Below are positions 16,988-25,999 of a DNA stretch of 64,000 nt, one piece after another. A program made the position numbers and the translations under genes. Source of the DNA: Gammaproteobacteria bacterium (GTDB lineage: Bacteria > Pseudomonadota > Gammaproteobacteria > Pseudomonadales > Azotimanducaceae); contig SYFY01000043.1 of the NCBI GenBank assembly GCA_005799745.1, positions 1 through 64,000 on the forward strand. Direction: 5' to 3'. How positions within the stretch are numbered: the first letter of the stretch is position 1; the number at the start of each line of letters is the position of its first letter. Below the pieces are notes generated by a model. It had not been told where the DNA came from. It saw only the letters and a list, made by a program, of their open reading frames with translations, and did not search any database.

Positions 16988-18608
16988 TGCGCTTACGCTG
17001 GCGCCAGACAGCGTACTTAACACGGATGTCTGCATCGTCGGCGCGGGAGCCGCCGGTCTGACGGTGGCACGTTCGCTGCTTGGCTCCGGGCTCAAGGTCC
17101 TGGTCCTGGAAAGCGGCGGCTTTGACTTTGATCCGGGCATTACCGCGCTTGGAGATGGAGACAATGTCGGCGCGGACTATTACCCGCTCGCGGATTCGCG
17201 ACTGCGTTTCTTTGGCGGCACCACCAGCATCTGGGGAGGGCGGAGCGTCCCGCTGGACCCCATCGATCTTGAGCGTCGCGAAGGCATGCCCCTCTCGGGC
17301 TGGCCCATCACCTATAACGATTTGTTGCCAGCATTTCAGACGGCTCAAGAACTCTTGGAGATCGGTCCTTTCGCTTACGATGCGTCTCTCTGGGCGGATA
17401 TGGGGCCGCCCGATGGTGTGGTTCGCAAAGATCAACGCCCAGGATTTTCGTCGGACCTGATCGACTACAGCTTCTGGCGTTTCGATTTCGAAAAAGAGCG
17501 ATTCGGCGCATGCAAAGCCGTCGACTTGCTGCAGTCGGCCGACACGACGGTGTTGTTGCATGCCAATGTGATCGCGCTTGAAGCGAATGCTGATGCAGAA
17601 GTGATTCGTAACATCGAAGTTCGCGCACCTGACAATCGTCGGATCACAGTGCGTGCGCAACAGGTTGTCCTTGCTGCGGGTGGTATCGAAAATCCCCGGT
17701 TGTTGTTGGCCTCACGCGGTGTTGAATCGCATGGGATGGGCAATCGGCACGACCAGGTTGGTCGCTGTTTTATGGAGCACCCTCATGGGCGCCTCGGCCG
17801 AATTGAAGGCCCCAACGGTTTCTATCTGTGGGATGCGTTTCGTATGCGTTTTCGGGAAAGTGACGTACCGATCGCGCCGGTGCTCCGCGTCGCCAGTGCC
17901 GCGCAGCACGCGCGTGGACTGCTCAACAGCGCCGTGACCTTCAAACTGCAAAAAGATCCACGAGGCGGCATACCCCGTACCAAGGCGCTCTACCAGAGCC
18001 TTAAACACGAACTCAATCCAACCCAAAACAATCGCGCGCTTTGGCACTGGTATCGCAATACCCGCCTGACCTATCGGCGTTGGCTACGGCCCGGGATTGA
18101 GCGAATCAAAGCGCGTTGGCCCGGACGGGTGCTGTCGGTGATGATCCGTGGCGAACAGGCGCCTAATCCGTCAAGTCGAATACTGCTGTCGACGCGAACT
18201 GACCGACACGGCGTACCACTGGCCAATTTGGACTGGCGAATGAGCGCCATCGACAAGGCAACGGCGAGGGGACTAGGCGAAATTCTGGGGGCAGAGGTCG
18301 AGCGCCTCGGGCTTGGGCGTCTGGTGATGGAAGACTGGGTCATGGATGGGGGCGTCGATTGGCCAGTTGACCCGACCGTCGGCAATCACCCGTTTGGCGG
18401 ATATCACCACATGGGTACCACGCGTATGAGCAGCGATCCCACACTTGGAGTAGTTGATGCCAATTGCCGTGTCCACGGGTATGACAATCTCTACGTCGCG
18501 GGTTCATCGGTTTTTCTGACCAGCGGCTGGGCCAATCCCACGCTGACGATCATGGCGCTATCCGTTCGTCTGGCCGGGCACCTGAAGGCGACCACCCGGG
18601 CTGCTTGA
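16977..18608 (+). CDS. GMC family FAD-dependent oxidoreductase
   Basis: A 543-residue flavoprotein. The FAD motif TDVCIVGAGAAGLTVARSLL is at about residues 16-35, GGTTSIWGGRSVPLDPIDLE marks the FAD-binding middle, and the C-terminal GMC domain holds GGYHHMGTTRMS and NLYVAGSSVFLTSGWANPTL, with the catalytic His in both blocks. It would oxidise an alcohol, possibly a head-group precursor or an inositol-like polyol. It is translationally coupled to the hydroxylase (11-bp overlap). Substrate unknown. Confidence 0.9.
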   Translation: MQIDALTLAPDSVLNTDVCIVGAGAAGLTVARSLLGSGLKVLVLESGGFDFDPGITALGDGDNVGADYYPLADSRLRFFGGTTSIWGGRSVPLDPIDLERREGMPLSGWPITYNDLLPAFQTAQELLEIGPFAYDASLWADMGPPDGVVRKDQRPGFSSDLIDYSFWRFDFEKERFGACKAVDLLQSADTTVLLHANVIALEANADAEVIRNIEVRAPDNRRITVRAQQVVLAAGGIENPRLLLASRGVESHGMGNRHDQVGRCFMEHPHGRLGRIEGPNGFYLWDAFRMRFRESDVPIAPVLRVASAAQHARGLLNSAVTFKLQKDPRGGIPRTKALYQSLKHELNPTQNNRALWHWYRNTRLTYRRWLRPGIERIKARWPGRVLSVMIRGEQAPNPSSRILLSTRTDRHGVPLANLDWRMSAIDKATARGLGEILGAEVERLGLGRLVMEDWVMDGGVDWPVDPTVGNHPFGGYHHMGTTRMSSDPTLGVVDANCRVHGYDNLYVAGSSVFLTSGWANPTLTIMALSVRLAGHLKATTRAA

Positions 18609-18716
18609 ACGGATGGCCTGTGGTAATTTGCGCGCCCTCATGTGCGGGCTTCAAAGAACCTCCGCTCGCTGAACCAAAAAAACCGGCGCCTTAACACCGC
18701 GGGGAACCGAGTACCG

Positions 18717-19487
18717 ATGAAAGTCATCATCCTGAGCGCCGGCCAGGGCCGCAGGCTCCTGCCTTATACCGAAAGCACGCCCAAGTGTGTTCTTGAGCTC
18801 GGCGATCGATCTGCCCTGGAGTGGCAGCTCAAAGCGCTCAAGGTGAGTGGTGCCAGTGAAGTGGTGGTGGTTTCTGGGTTCCAGGCGCCGAAAGTGAAAG
18901 CCGTCGTGGAGGGTTTTACCGATCTACCCGTGCGGGTTTCTCATAACCCGTTCTACGCGCATTCCGACAACCTCGGGACGTGTTGGATCGTGCGCCACGA
19001 GATGCATCAACCCTTTGTCATCATTAACGGTGACACGATGTTTGAGCCGGACATTTTTGCAAACTTGTTAGCCGCGCCAGCGCGTTATCCGATCACTCTG
19101 GTGACCAATCGCAAAGCCGCTTATGACGCTGACGACATGAAAGTGGTGCTCGATGGTGATCGGCTGCTCCGTGTCGACAAACGCCTCGACGTCAACGCGG
19201 TGAGTGGCGAATCCATCGGCATGATCCGCTTCACCGAACAAGGCGCGGCGTTGTTCCGTCGTCAGCTCGAACAGATGATGGAAAACGAATCCACACTCAA
19301 GCGCTGGTACCTCTCCGCCATCGATGGGCTCGCTGAGCTTGGGTATGTCGGTACGGTGAGCACGAATGGGCTTGCCTGGTGTGAAATCGATTCACCGGAC
19401 GATCTCGCCCATGCGCAGAAGACCGTGCCCGGTTGGTGGACGGAGGATGCGTTGCGGGCACGTGAACTTGAACGCTCTGACAGCTGA
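18717..19487 (+). CDS. Sugar-1-phosphate/polyol-phosphate nucleotidyltransferase
   Basis: A 256-residue enzyme with the canonical motif MKVIILSAGQGRRLLPYTES followed by TPKCVLELG at its N-terminus (GxGxRxxP...PK), and VIINGDTMFEPDIF for the metal-binding Asp. The C-terminus has GLAWCEIDSPDDL. It belongs with phosphocholine, inositol-phosphate and sugar nucleotidyltransferases, and would activate a head group as a CDP- or UDP-derivative. The start at 18717 is set by alignment; the ORF extends to 18642 without conserved residues. It could supply the CDP-alcohol used by the phosphatidyltransferase at 23985. Confidence 0.85.
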   Translation: MKVIILSAGQGRRLLPYTESTPKCVLELGDRSALEWQLKALKVSGASEVVVVSGFQAPKVKAVVEGFTDLPVRVSHNPFYAHSDNLGTCWIVRHEMHQPFVIINGDTMFEPDIFANLLAAPARYPITLVTNRKAAYDADDMKVVLDGDRLLRVDKRLDVNAVSGESIGMIRFTEQGAALFRRQLEQMMENESTLKRWYLSAIDGLAELGYVGTVSTNGLAWCEIDSPDDLAHAQKTVPGWWTEDALRARELERSDS

Positions 19488-19499
19488 TGGCTAACGTGT

Positions 19500-19931
19500 A
19501 TGCACGACACGGCGCGTAAGTTTGGTTGGCCCGCGACAGTCATCCACACCGGTGCTCACTGGACTGTTCTGCTGCGACCGCAGCAAGCCACACTAGGTTC
19601 AGTTGTGTTGTGCGCGAATGAGCCGGTGGCACGTTATTCCGATCTACCTGCGGCTGCGTTTGCGGAACAGGCAGAACTCGTGAAAGCCATCGAAACGCTG
19701 CTGAAAACGCTGGTGAGCTACGACCGCATCAACTGGCTGATGCTGATGATGGTGGATCCCCACGTGCACTTTCATGTGATTCCGCGTTATGAAACGCCAC
19801 GGGAGTTTGAAGGTGTGCCGTTTGCCGATGGTGGTTGGCCGGCACTCCCTCAGCTAGGTGGTGGTGTCGCGTTGGATGAATCACTGCGAGATCGATTGCT
19901 CGCACGCTTGAAGGCGATCTGGCAGGTTTGA
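19500..19931 (+). CDS. HIT family nucleotide-binding protein
   Basis: A 143-residue histidine-triad protein: HVHFHVIPRY with the triad histidines at about 88, 90 and 92, and TGAHWTVLLRPQQATLGSVV earlier. HIT proteins hydrolyse or transfer nucleotidyl groups such as AMP from adenylates; here it may recycle a nucleotide-linked head-group intermediate. It follows the nucleotidyltransferase by 12 bp and faces the LptA-like gene tail to tail. Confidence 0.85.
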   Translation: MHDTARKFGWPATVIHTGAHWTVLLRPQQATLGSVVLCANEPVARYSDLPAAAFAEQAELVKAIETLLKTLVSYDRINWLMLMMVDPHVHFHVIPRYETPREFEGVPFADGGWPALPQLGGGVALDESLRDRLLARLKAIWQV

Positions 19932-19969
19932 GCCGTTTGCGTCAGCTTCAGGCTCAGCCTCAGGGCTGA

Positions 19970-20581
19970 TCACTGCGCGGGTGGGCTGTCCTTCTGCAGC
20001 ACAAACTCCACACCCTGTTTGCCACCCGAGATGAGCTTCTTGTTGCCGACGTCGTAGATGATGGCGGCACTACGCACTGTGACCTTTTTCATTTCCATAC
20101 GTGCGTCGTCATGCAGCTCAAGCATTTTGGTCTGGTACATGTAGACGATGCGATTGCTGTAGCCGGTGCCCTGGCCTTCATTGTCACCTAGGGTGACACG
20201 AATACTGGCGGGTTTGCCGTAACCGATGATCTTGTCCGGGTCTTCCACCGGACCATGCACTTCAGCGCGCTCCGCACGCACTTCCCAGTCCTCAGTGCGC
20301 ATGTGGAATTCACCTTCGAGGTACAGCACATCCTCGTCTTCATCTTCCCAGGCTTTTTCAGCACGGATGAAGATCTGAGTATTGCCGCTGGTGACATCGA
20401 GTGCCTCGGCTTTGGCTTCTTCAGCAAGCGACATGGGCGGGAGAACGAAACTGAGCGTCAGAACCAGACACGTGGTGATACGAAGCCCGAATGTGTGGCT
20501 TAGACCTTGTCCCCCCGATGCGTGTCCCCTCGGTACGTGACCTAGCGCCAGATTGATACTGCTTTGTTCATGGCTGTTCAT
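19970..20581 (-). CDS. LptA/OstA-like periplasmic protein
   Basis: A 203-residue exported protein. A long N-terminal region with hydrophobic ITTCLVLTLSFVLPPMSLAE acts as the signal sequence. An OstA-like beta-jellyroll follows: NTQIFIRAEKAWEDEDEDVL, YLEGEFHMRTEDWEVRAERA, TGYSNRIVYMYQTKMLELHD. LptA bridges inner and outer membrane for LPS; this paralog lies divergent to LptF/LptG-like genes in a sphingolipid locus. The start is placed at ATG 20581; upstream codons to 20662 would overlap the lptF promoter region. Confidence 0.75.
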   Translation of the reverse strand: MNSHEQSSINLALGHVPRGHASGGQGLSHTFGLRITTCLVLTLSFVLPPMSLAEEAKAEALDVTSGNTQIFIRAEKAWEDEDEDVLYLEGEFHMRTEDWEVRAERAEVHGPVEDPDKIIGYGKPASIRVTLGDNEGQGTGYSNRIVYMYQTKMLELHDDARMEMKKVTVRSAAIIYDVGNKKLISGGKQGVEFVLQKDSPPAQ

Positions 20582-20678
20582 GTCGGCATGATAACACTGC
20601 ATCATTGCGCGTCCCCGCCAACTTCGACGCCGGCAGTCTGAGGTCAATATCCGCCCGACCATTCTTGATCGTTACATC

Positions 20679-21710
20679 GTGTCCGTGGTGCTTCGGCCGT
20701 TTCTCGCGGTTTCGGTACTGCTGGTGAGCGTCTTTGTCGCCTATAGCCTCGCGCGTTACTTATCCGAGGCGAACGAAGGCGTCTTGAACGCGGATTCAGT
20801 GTTTCGACTCACAGGTCTGAAATCACTCATCGCGCTGGAAGTACTGCTGCCTATCGCGCTCTATATCGGTTTCATCGTTGGCTTGGGTCGGCTCTATTCC
20901 GATTGGGAGGTGGTGGCATTTCGCGCCAGTGGCATCTCGGAGCTGCGGCTGATGTTGCCGGCGCTGTTCGTCGCGCTGCTGGTTGCCATTGCGACGGCCT
21001 TTCTCTCCCTTGAGCTCCGGCCGTGGGCTTACTCGCAGCTGTACGACACTGAAGCCCAGGCCGAAGCGGAAACGGATCTCACCAATCTCTCGACGGGGCA
21101 GTTTCATACCCTTTCGTCGGGAGGAAGGACGGTGTTTGTTGGCGACCGTGACGGCGATGACGCTGAAATGCAGCGTATCTTTCTTCGCCGCGGTGATGTG
21201 GATGATTTGGAAGTGGTTTCAGCGGAGCGTGGCGTATTGCATGAAGCGGCAACGGGTGATGCTCATACACTCGAACTTAAGGACGCAGTCATCTACAAAC
21301 GGGGGACCGAGGGTCGGGAGATGCTCGCCACGATTGGTGAGCTGACCGTCAAGGTTCCCGGTTTTGAACCTGATAAAGTGGGCTACAAAACTAAGGCAGC
21401 AGCCACGGCGGATTTGTTGGTATCGGAAGTACCGAAAGACCGGGCTGAGCTGCAGTGGCGTTTGTCCAATGCCATTTCTGCGCTGTTGCTTGCAGGCGTA
21501 GCACTGCCCCTTGGTCGCACCCGTCCTCGTTCCGGGCGCTACGCGCGCATCGTCATCGCAGCGGTGATCTACGCCGTGTACTACAACGTCCTGGGAGTTG
21601 TGCGCAGTGGTGTAGAACAGGGGACGCTCGACTATCTGTGGTGGGCACCCCTCGGTCTCGCAGTGCTTCTCGCTGCGGTGATTCTGTACCAGCGACGTAC
21701 TGGAATCTGA
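20679..21710 (+). CDS. lptF: LptF-like inner-membrane permease
   Basis: A 343-residue member of the YjgP/YjgQ (LptF/LptG) family. Helices come at the N-terminus (LRPFLAVSVLLVSVFVAYSL, then LEVLLPIALYIGFIVGLGRL and LMLPALFVALLVAIATAFL), followed by a periplasmic beta-jellyroll (about 125-245) and three C-terminal helices. The listed GTG start leaves out DRYI, which is conserved at LptF N-termini; an ATT at 20661 would restore ILDRYIVSV. No LptB or LptC is in the window. With the LptA-like gene next door, it likely serves a dedicated lipid export route. Confidence 0.88.
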   Translation: MSVVLRPFLAVSVLLVSVFVAYSLARYLSEANEGVLNADSVFRLTGLKSLIALEVLLPIALYIGFIVGLGRLYSDWEVVAFRASGISELRLMLPALFVALLVAIATAFLSLELRPWAYSQLYDTEAQAEAETDLTNLSTGQFHTLSSGGRTVFVGDRDGDDAEMQRIFLRRGDVDDLEVVSAERGVLHEAATGDAHTLELKDAVIYKRGTEGREMLATIGELTVKVPGFEPDKVGYKTKAAATADLLVSEVPKDRAELQWRLSNAISALLLAGVALPLGRTRPRSGRYARIVIAAVIYAVYYNVLGVVRSGVEQGTLDYLWWAPLGLAVLLAAVILYQRRTGI

Positions 21711-21713
21711 TCC

Positions 21714-22775
21714 GTGTTGCAGCTTGATCGATACGTTCTCATTGCCTTGTTACGTGGTGCCGCGCCGGTGGTGTTGCTCTTGCTTGGACTGTTCGGATTT
21801 CTGGAGCTCGCTGAACAGCTCGAAGACATCGGCAAGGGCAGCTACACGACCAACGATGCGTTGAGTGTTGCCGGATTGCATCTGCCACGGATCATGATCG
21901 ATCTCCTACCTGTGACGTGCCTGCTCGGCAGCATCATCGGCTACGGCGCGCTCGCTTCGGCTCAGGAGCTGACAGTACTGCGAACGAGCGGTTGGTCCGT
22001 GGTGCGTATCGCGGCACCGGTGATCGCGCTGTCGATGTTCATTGCCATCGGCGTGACCGTCGCCCAGCAGTGGATTATTCCCCGGCTTGAACAGGAAGCC
22101 TCCGCACTTCGTGTCAAGACCTTTTCAGCGTCGACACGTGAAGATGCGGCGTATTGGACTCGTCAGGACAACCGACTGCTACGCGTCGGTGGTGTTGAGA
22201 TGGGGATGGTGCCGGTGGATATCGAGATCTACGAACTCGACCCATCAGGCCTCGTGCGGACGTTGCAGCAGGCGAAGCGAGCGGATGTGTTGGGCGCCCG
22301 CAACTGGGTGCTACGTGATGTCACGACGATGGTATTCGAAGATGGCGGTGTACAGTCAAGCCACGTTGACGTGTTGCCTTTCGTGCCTAACTTCGATGCC
22401 GAGCAGATCTTCACACTGATCAATGCGGATCATGCGCTCGCGCCGCTGGATCTCATTCGTTATGTGGACCACTTGCAGTCTAATGGTCTGGAATCACACC
22501 GCTATGAAGTACTGCTTTGGCAACAGCTCAGCTTGCCGATTGGGCTCGTAGCGCTGTCATTGCTGGGGTTGCCAGTGGTATTGGGATCGATGCGCGCGAT
22601 GTCCCTCGGAGCACGGATTGCTATCGGTGCGGCTATTGGACTTGGTTTCTATTTGTTGGAACGACTCGCAATGCAGCTGGCGTTGCTTTATCACCTGCCG
22701 GCCCCGGCTACTGGCATGTTGCCGGACCTCGTGATGCTGGTGATCGCGTTGCTGCTGCTCAATCGGCGGCCCTGA
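21714..22775 (+). CDS. lptG: LptG-like inner-membrane permease
   Basis: A 353-residue LptF/LptG-family protein with MLQLDRYVLIALLRGAAPVV at its start, six predicted helices (among them VVLLLLGLFGFLELAEQL and LPIGLVALSLLGLPVVLGSM), and the central periplasmic jellyroll with NRLLRVGGVEMGMVPVDIEI and RNWVLRDVTTMVFEDG. It begins three bases after the lptF-like stop, so the two form a heterodimer operon. In canonical LPS export it would be the permease with LptF; the context favours a sphingolipid cargo. Confidence 0.9.
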   Translation: MLQLDRYVLIALLRGAAPVVLLLLGLFGFLELAEQLEDIGKGSYTTNDALSVAGLHLPRIMIDLLPVTCLLGSIIGYGALASAQELTVLRTSGWSVVRIAAPVIALSMFIAIGVTVAQQWIIPRLEQEASALRVKTFSASTREDAAYWTRQDNRLLRVGGVEMGMVPVDIEIYELDPSGLVRTLQQAKRADVLGARNWVLRDVTTMVFEDGGVQSSHVDVLPFVPNFDAEQIFTLINADHALAPLDLIRYVDHLQSNGLESHRYEVLLWQQLSLPIGLVALSLLGLPVVLGSMRAMSLGARIAIGAAIGLGFYLLERLAMQLALLYHLPAPATGMLPDLVMLVIALLLLNRRP

Positions 22776-22778
22776 CTG

Positions 22779-23696
22779 TCAGCGTTCGAGCAGCCAACTC
22801 TCCTGCCCCTCTGTCGAGATGGTCCCGGAGCGAAGCCGGTAGAGTGAGGTAGAGATTCCCCAAACACCCAGCGGCGATCGATTCAGATCGAAGATACGAA
22901 AACTTGCGTCGGCTGCAGAAGCAGACGCGGTCGAGAAAACACGTGCACGACCATAATGCCGTTGATCATTGTGATGTGTGTGGCCGTGCAGGATCACATC
23001 CACTTGGCGGAGTGTGTTGGCTGCTTTGTCCGCATCGCGAAGCGCTTTGCGTTTCCGGACTCCGGCTTCCTGGGCGATCTCTGGCGGGTGGTGTAGCAGC
23101 AGCACGTTGGGCGCCATGTTCGAACCGGTCAGTAAGAGATCAGCAAGTTCGGTTCGCTGTCTCGCCCCAAGTTCACCTTCTGCGCTGTACCAGGGCATTG
23201 GCAAGGCGGTGTTGGCGAGGGTGATCTTCACTCCTTCCATCTCAAAGCGAATGGGATAAAGATCGTGTGGATGCGTGGGCACTTGATCGAGACGTAACCA
23301 GTCTCGCCAGCGTGACGCCACTTCAGGCCAAGCGCGCGCCGTGTAAATGTCGTGATTGCCTGGCACCACCACCACACGCTCCGGACCGCCGAGCGTTTGC
23401 AGCCAGTCCATCGCTTCAGCGTGTTCATCGGCCAAGCCGATGTGAACGAGATCTCCGGTGATGCAGATGAGATCCGGTTCATGGGACAACATCGCCGCCG
23501 AGATCTGATCGAGTCGCTCTCGCAGATGCAGCCGACGTCGCCGTTTCGCCCAGGATTGGTAGCCGAGCCATTCTTTGCGACGCAGATCGCGTAGGCGAAC
23601 ATGATGCAGCGATGTGAGGTGTGGATCGGTGAGATGGGCAAGACGCAACACGAGGCACCGGTCTGGATTGTGGAGGAGTTTAACAGCACGCTTCAT
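22779..23696 (-). CDS. Calcineurin-like metallophosphoesterase
   Basis: A 305-residue phosphoesterase with the full metal signature: LAHLTDPHLTS (DxH), DLICITGDLVHIG (GDxx), VVVPGNHDIYT (GNHD), LLLHHPPE (H), and HGHTHHND (GHxH). It is probably cytosolic, as no signal peptide is visible. It opposes the LptG-like gene tail to tail. In inositol-lipid and ceramide pathways a phosphatase often removes a phosphate after CDP-alcohol transfer; that role is possible here but not shown. Confidence 0.88.
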   Translation of the reverse strand: MKRAVKLLHNPDRCLVLRLAHLTDPHLTSLHHVRLRDLRRKEWLGYQSWAKRRRRLHLRERLDQISAAMLSHEPDLICITGDLVHIGLADEHAEAMDWLQTLGGPERVVVVPGNHDIYTARAWPEVASRWRDWLRLDQVPTHPHDLYPIRFEMEGVKITLANTALPMPWYSAEGELGARQRTELADLLLTGSNMAPNVLLLHHPPEIAQEAGVRKRKALRDADKAANTLRQVDVILHGHTHHNDQRHYGRARVFSTASASAADASFRIFDLNRSPLGVWGISTSLYRLRSGTISTEGQESWLLER

Positions 23697-23984
23697 CCAC
23701 GCGCCTGTCTGTCCTGGTCGGCCAGGGATCGCCTGGACACACGGGTGGGTGTTGCGGATATCCGTGCGCTATGACCGAACGCCATGCGTATGCCGACGTC
23801 GACCATCAGGCGACCGTGAATGGGTCACTCGCCGATCCCGACCCTTTCGTGCGACGTGCCCTTCTTGGCGAAACGTTGGCGAAACCCTTGGCGGCAACTG
23901 TGATGCGCCGGAAAAACGTCTGCTGCCGGCACCGTCCTCGAACTCCCCCTATAATCCACGCGCGTTGATGGGGAACGGGACGAC

Positions 23985-25154
23985 ATGATCAAAGCCTGTG
24001 TGATCGGCAAAGGCGCCATCCGTTTGTGGGGACTGGATGGCCGAACCCGGATCGGTCGGCAGTTGAGTGCCATCGGTGGGATAGAAGTGGTGGATAGCGT
24101 CGACAACGTTGGTGCGAACGACAAGGTGCTGCTCATCCGTGCAGACCACGTGTTCGAGCTACGTGGATTGTCGAGCCTCGTTGGGCTCGAAGGTGTATTG
24201 GTCGCGGATGGCAAGGCTGCGGCAGCTATTGTCGCCGGGAATCAAGTCCCAGCAGCGGTTGCTGCGTTACATGGCGAGCAGACCTCCCTACCAAAACTAT
24301 CGCTCAATGACCTCGCGGCCTACGCGGTAGAACTGCGCAAAACCGAACCACCCCTTGTCGCTGAAGTTACATCCGCCAGCCAGGCGGGATTGGAGAGCCG
24401 CCTCTATGGTGGCTCCTACAAAGGCGTGACCGACTTTGTCACCAAGTGGTGGTGGCCAAAACCGGCGCGACGTGGAGTTGAATTTGCCGCGAAGCTCGGT
24501 CTCACACCTAACATGGTGACGGGGACCGGTGTGCTGCTCATGCTGATTGCCTTGTGGGCATTTGCTGAAGGTCAATATGTCGCGGGATTGATCTGCGGCT
24601 GGATCATGACCTGGCTCGACACGGTTGATGGCAAGCTCGCGCGCGTGACGGTGCAATCGAGTCGAATCGGCCACATCCTCGATCACGGGATGGACATCGT
24701 GCATCCACCGTTCTGGTACTGGGCTTGGGGTGCCTCGCTTGGGGCTGCCTATGTCGGTCCGTTTGATCTCACGCTGAACCAACTCGTTATTCTGGTCTTT
24801 GTCGGATACATCGGCGGACGCTTAATGGAAGCCGCCTTCCATTTGCTTGGTCCCATCGGGCTTTTTGCATGGCGGCCGTTTGATGCGTATTTCCGGCTCT
24901 ACACCGCGCGGCGTAACCCGTGCCTCGTGTTGATGACCGCCGCATTGCCCATAGGTGGTGCGGAGCTGTCTTTTCTCCTCGTGGTCGGCTGGCATCTCCT
25001 GTCGACGTTGATTCTGATGTTGCGTTTGCTCTACGCGATTGGCGTCCGTCTGCGTGGAGGGCCGCTCACGTCCTGGCTCGCTGATCCTGAGTCACGCAAC
25101 CGTTACCCGCGTGCCCATGCGACGTTTTCTGCGACCCGTGCTGCCTACGAGTGA
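23985..25154 (+). CDS. CDP-alcohol phosphatidyltransferase with N-terminal Rossmann-like domain
   Basis: A 389-residue integral membrane enzyme. The C-terminal half (about 170-389) has the diagnostic motif DTVDGKLARVTVQSS then GHILDHGMD (D..DG..AR...G...D...D), plus helices such as TGTGVLLMLIALWAFAEGQY. The first ~130 residues (CVIGKGAIRLWGLDGRTRIG, VLLIRADHVFELRG) look like a degenerate nucleotidyltransferase or Rossmann domain. That arrangement recalls bifunctional IPCT/DIPP synthases, with the active cytidylyltransferase here perhaps provided by the gene at 18717. It would transfer a phospho-alcohol to an acceptor lipid. The next gene overlaps by four bases. Confidence 0.85.
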   Translation: MIKACVIGKGAIRLWGLDGRTRIGRQLSAIGGIEVVDSVDNVGANDKVLLIRADHVFELRGLSSLVGLEGVLVADGKAAAAIVAGNQVPAAVAALHGEQTSLPKLSLNDLAAYAVELRKTEPPLVAEVTSASQAGLESRLYGGSYKGVTDFVTKWWWPKPARRGVEFAAKLGLTPNMVTGTGVLLMLIALWAFAEGQYVAGLICGWIMTWLDTVDGKLARVTVQSSRIGHILDHGMDIVHPPFWYWAWGASLGAAYVGPFDLTLNQLVILVFVGYIGGRLMEAAFHLLGPIGLFAWRPFDAYFRLYTARRNPCLVLMTAALPIGGAELSFLLVVGWHLLSTLILMLRLLYAIGVRLRGGPLTSWLADPESRNRYPRAHATFSATRAAYE

Positions 25155-25999
25155 ATCCGGGAAGCACCCCTTCCGGCGTCATGTCAGTTTCATCTGACGA
25201 TCCACTTCTGCCTCTCCTGGATTCAGTCCATCGCCGTTTTGGCGCCGTTGTGGATGCTGTCTTCCTCTATGGTTCATGGCGGCGCGGGCGGCGCGACACC
25301 ATGCCGGACTTTTATGTGTTGCTCCGCGAATACCCTTCTGGAATCAAGTATTTTCCGGGGCGCCTGCTGCCACCCACGGTACTTGTTCTGCAAGGTGGCG
25401 AGCTGCGTGCCAAGGTCACAGTGCTGCTGACTTCAGAGCTTGCCCGCGCGGTCGCCAGCGATTTCCATCCGTACTTTTGGGCACGATTTGCTCAACCCGC
25501 ACCGCTGCTCTATGTGCGTGAGCCGACTGTCGGGAAACAGTGCGAAGCGATTCGTGATGCGGCGGCGGTTCGGCTCACCCGTATTGTCGCAACGTGGTGG
25601 CAGGGTCATGCGGTTCCACCCGCAGCAGAGTTTTGGCAACAAGGGTTCACACTCACCTATGGTGCCGAGCTTCGCTCCGAACCCCCGGAACGAATCGCTG
25701 CATTGTATGCAGCAGATTGTGCGCATTACGACACGTTGTACTCACGATGGGCGCAACCCCAGGGAGGCGCGCTCAGCCGCTTGTCCTGGCGCCTTAGACA
25801 AACTGTTGGAAAAATGCTCTCAGGTATTCGAATCGTCAAGGCAGCATTGACCTTCGAAGATCCTCTCGACTACCTCGCCTGGAAAGTGGGCCGCCAATCC
25901 GGTGTGCAGCTCGAACCGGGAACACTCGCACGGCGTTGGCCGTTGCTCTTCGGTTGGTCCTACGTCTTTCGGCTCTGGCGTGCAGGGGGCTTCCGATGA
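25151..25999 (+). CDS. Unknown protein with nucleotidyltransferase-like N-terminus
   Basis: A 282-residue protein not assigned to a named family. The N-terminal VDAVFLYGSWRRGRRDTMPD followed by FYVLLREY resembles the GS-x-x-xG...D-x-[DE] strand-loop of pol-beta-type nucleotidyltransferases, though the second Asp is replaced by Tyr. The C-terminal half is rich in Trp and Arg (LSWRLRQTVGKMLSGIRIVK, RRWPLLFGWSYVFRLWR) and may bind membrane. It is overlapped by four bases at each end by the CDP-alcohol transferase and the flippase genes, so the three are surely co-translated. Confidence 0.7.
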   Translation: MNPGSTPSGVMSVSSDDPLLPLLDSVHRRFGAVVDAVFLYGSWRRGRRDTMPDFYVLLREYPSGIKYFPGRLLPPTVLVLQGGELRAKVTVLLTSELARAVASDFHPYFWARFAQPAPLLYVREPTVGKQCEAIRDAAAVRLTRIVATWWQGHAVPPAAEFWQQGFTLTYGAELRSEPPERIAALYAADCAHYDTLYSRWAQPQGGALSRLSWRLRQTVGKMLSGIRIVKAALTFEDPLDYLAWKVGRQSGVQLEPGTLARRWPLLFGWSYVFRLWRAGGFR

